DNA of 22,552 bases from an uncultured Actinomycetes bacterium (GTDB lineage: Bacteria; Actinomycetota; Actinomycetes; S36-B12). The stretch's first letter is position 1. Each line of letters opens with the position of its first letter. The notes beneath the pieces were generated by a model. The model made no database searches and was not told the origin of the DNA. It was given only the letters and a program-made list of their open reading frames with translations. The translations under genes and the position numbers were made by a program. This document shows positions 22,181 through 22,552 of this stretch, one piece after another. Location of the stretch: positions 1-22,552 of the forward strand of contig CALFIA010000292.1 in NCBI GenBank assembly GCA_937876275.1, written 5' to 3'.

Positions 22181-22552
22181 TGAGCGCTTTGACCGCTTTG
22201 AGGACTTCATCCACATGGCCAGGTACTTTCAAACCACGCCATTCTTGCTTCAAGAGGCCATCAGCACCGACCAAGAAAGTACTGCGTTCAATGCCTTTGA
22301 CCTTTTTACCGTACATGATTTTATTTTTCACAACGCCGAACATATGACACATTTTTTCTTCGGTATCTGCAATCAGTTCAAAAGGAAGCTCTAGTTTTTC
22401 TTTGAAGCTGTCATGCGAGCGCATATTGTCGCGGGATACGCCAAAAATAACAGCGCCTGCTTTGGTGAAGTCTTTGAATTTATCGCGGAACTGCATGGCT
22501 TCGGTGGTGCAGCCAGGCGTGTTGTCCTTGGGATAGAAATACAGAATGACCG
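22179..22552 (-). CDS. bcp: Thioredoxin-dependent thiol peroxidase (Bcp-type peroxiredoxin), partial, probably foreign
   Basis: The frame is open to the right edge and encodes about 125 residues of a Bcp/PrxQ peroxiredoxin, which reduces hydroperoxides with a peroxidatic cysteine recharged by thioredoxin. Seen: YFYPKDNTPGCTTEAMQFRD with the catalytic cysteine, GAVIFGVSRDNMRSHDSFKEK, ELIADTEEKMCHMFGV, MYGKKVKGIERSTFLVG and the C-terminal VPGHVDEVLKAVKAL. The second cysteine, five residues on in many Bcps (CTTEAC), is methionine here. Lys-rich, AT-rich coding differs from every other gene in the window and looks like a betaproteobacterium (an impression, not a search result). The N-terminal ~30 residues lie outside; the C-terminus merges into potB at the probable assembly join. 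Confidence 0.85.

Noticed and set aside
21408..22496. A single 362-residue peroxiredoxin-permease fusion protein
   Set aside because: Both halves are incomplete, base composition changes inside the frame, and a cytosolic peroxidase replacing the first permease helix makes no structural sense; treated as an assembly join.
1..22552. CRISPR arrays, tRNA/rRNA genes, insertion sequences or prophage
   Set aside because: No regularly spaced repeats, cloverleaf-like sequences, transposase or integrase genes were seen in reading both strands; gaps between genes are too short to hide most of them.

Overview
The window looks like chromosome from an environmental actinomycete (Actinomycetota) with GC-rich codon use. 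The evidence is lineage-typical: a fused E2-E1 2-oxoglutarate decarboxylase (Kgd) followed by a DUF6104 protein, a DUF3145 protein beside an acyl-CoA carboxylase carboxyltransferase, and several genes whose start codon lies 6-7 nt after a TANNNT-like -10 box (leaderless mRNAs). Genes are very tightly packed. No gene-free stretch exceeds 300 bases, and I see no tRNA, rRNA, CRISPR array or insertion sequence.

Layout. 1-543 is the 3' end of a carboxyltransferase gene. 576-1888 holds DUF3145 (minus) and, divergently, the biotin S-component bioY. 1892-4677 is a possible amine module: a GAP/Sap-family membrane exporter and a PLP group II decarboxylase (minus) with a divergent TetR regulator. 4674-8610 holds an aldehyde dehydrogenase (minus), an ABC ATPase-permease pair (plus) and an SDR oxidoreductase (minus). 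8713-12530 is kgd plus the small DUF6104 gene. 12536-15350 has a zinc-free MDR oxidoreductase (minus), then a threonine-aldolase-type PLP enzyme translationally coupled to a signal-less BtuF-like protein (plus).

The most interesting region is 15362-22178, one long minus-strand operon read from right to left: potB-potC-potD (polyamine-type ABC importer), a strong stem-loop, a YtcJ-type amidohydrolase, a fused urease gamma-beta protein and a divergent urease alpha subunit. All urease nickel ligands are kept, but no accessory gene (ureD/E/F/G) is present. The arrangement suggests import of a cationic, polyamine-like nitrogen compound, hydrolysis of a C-N bond by the amidohydrolase, and hydrolysis of a urea-like product by the urease. 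This is inference; the substrate is unknown.

The last ~370 bases (22179-22552) do not belong with the rest. They are AT-richer and encode a peroxiredoxin (Bcp) of proteobacterial appearance that runs in frame into potB, making an artificial-looking 'fusion'. I read this as a chimeric assembly join. It removes the start of potB and whatever lies upstream, probably including the potA ATPase gene.
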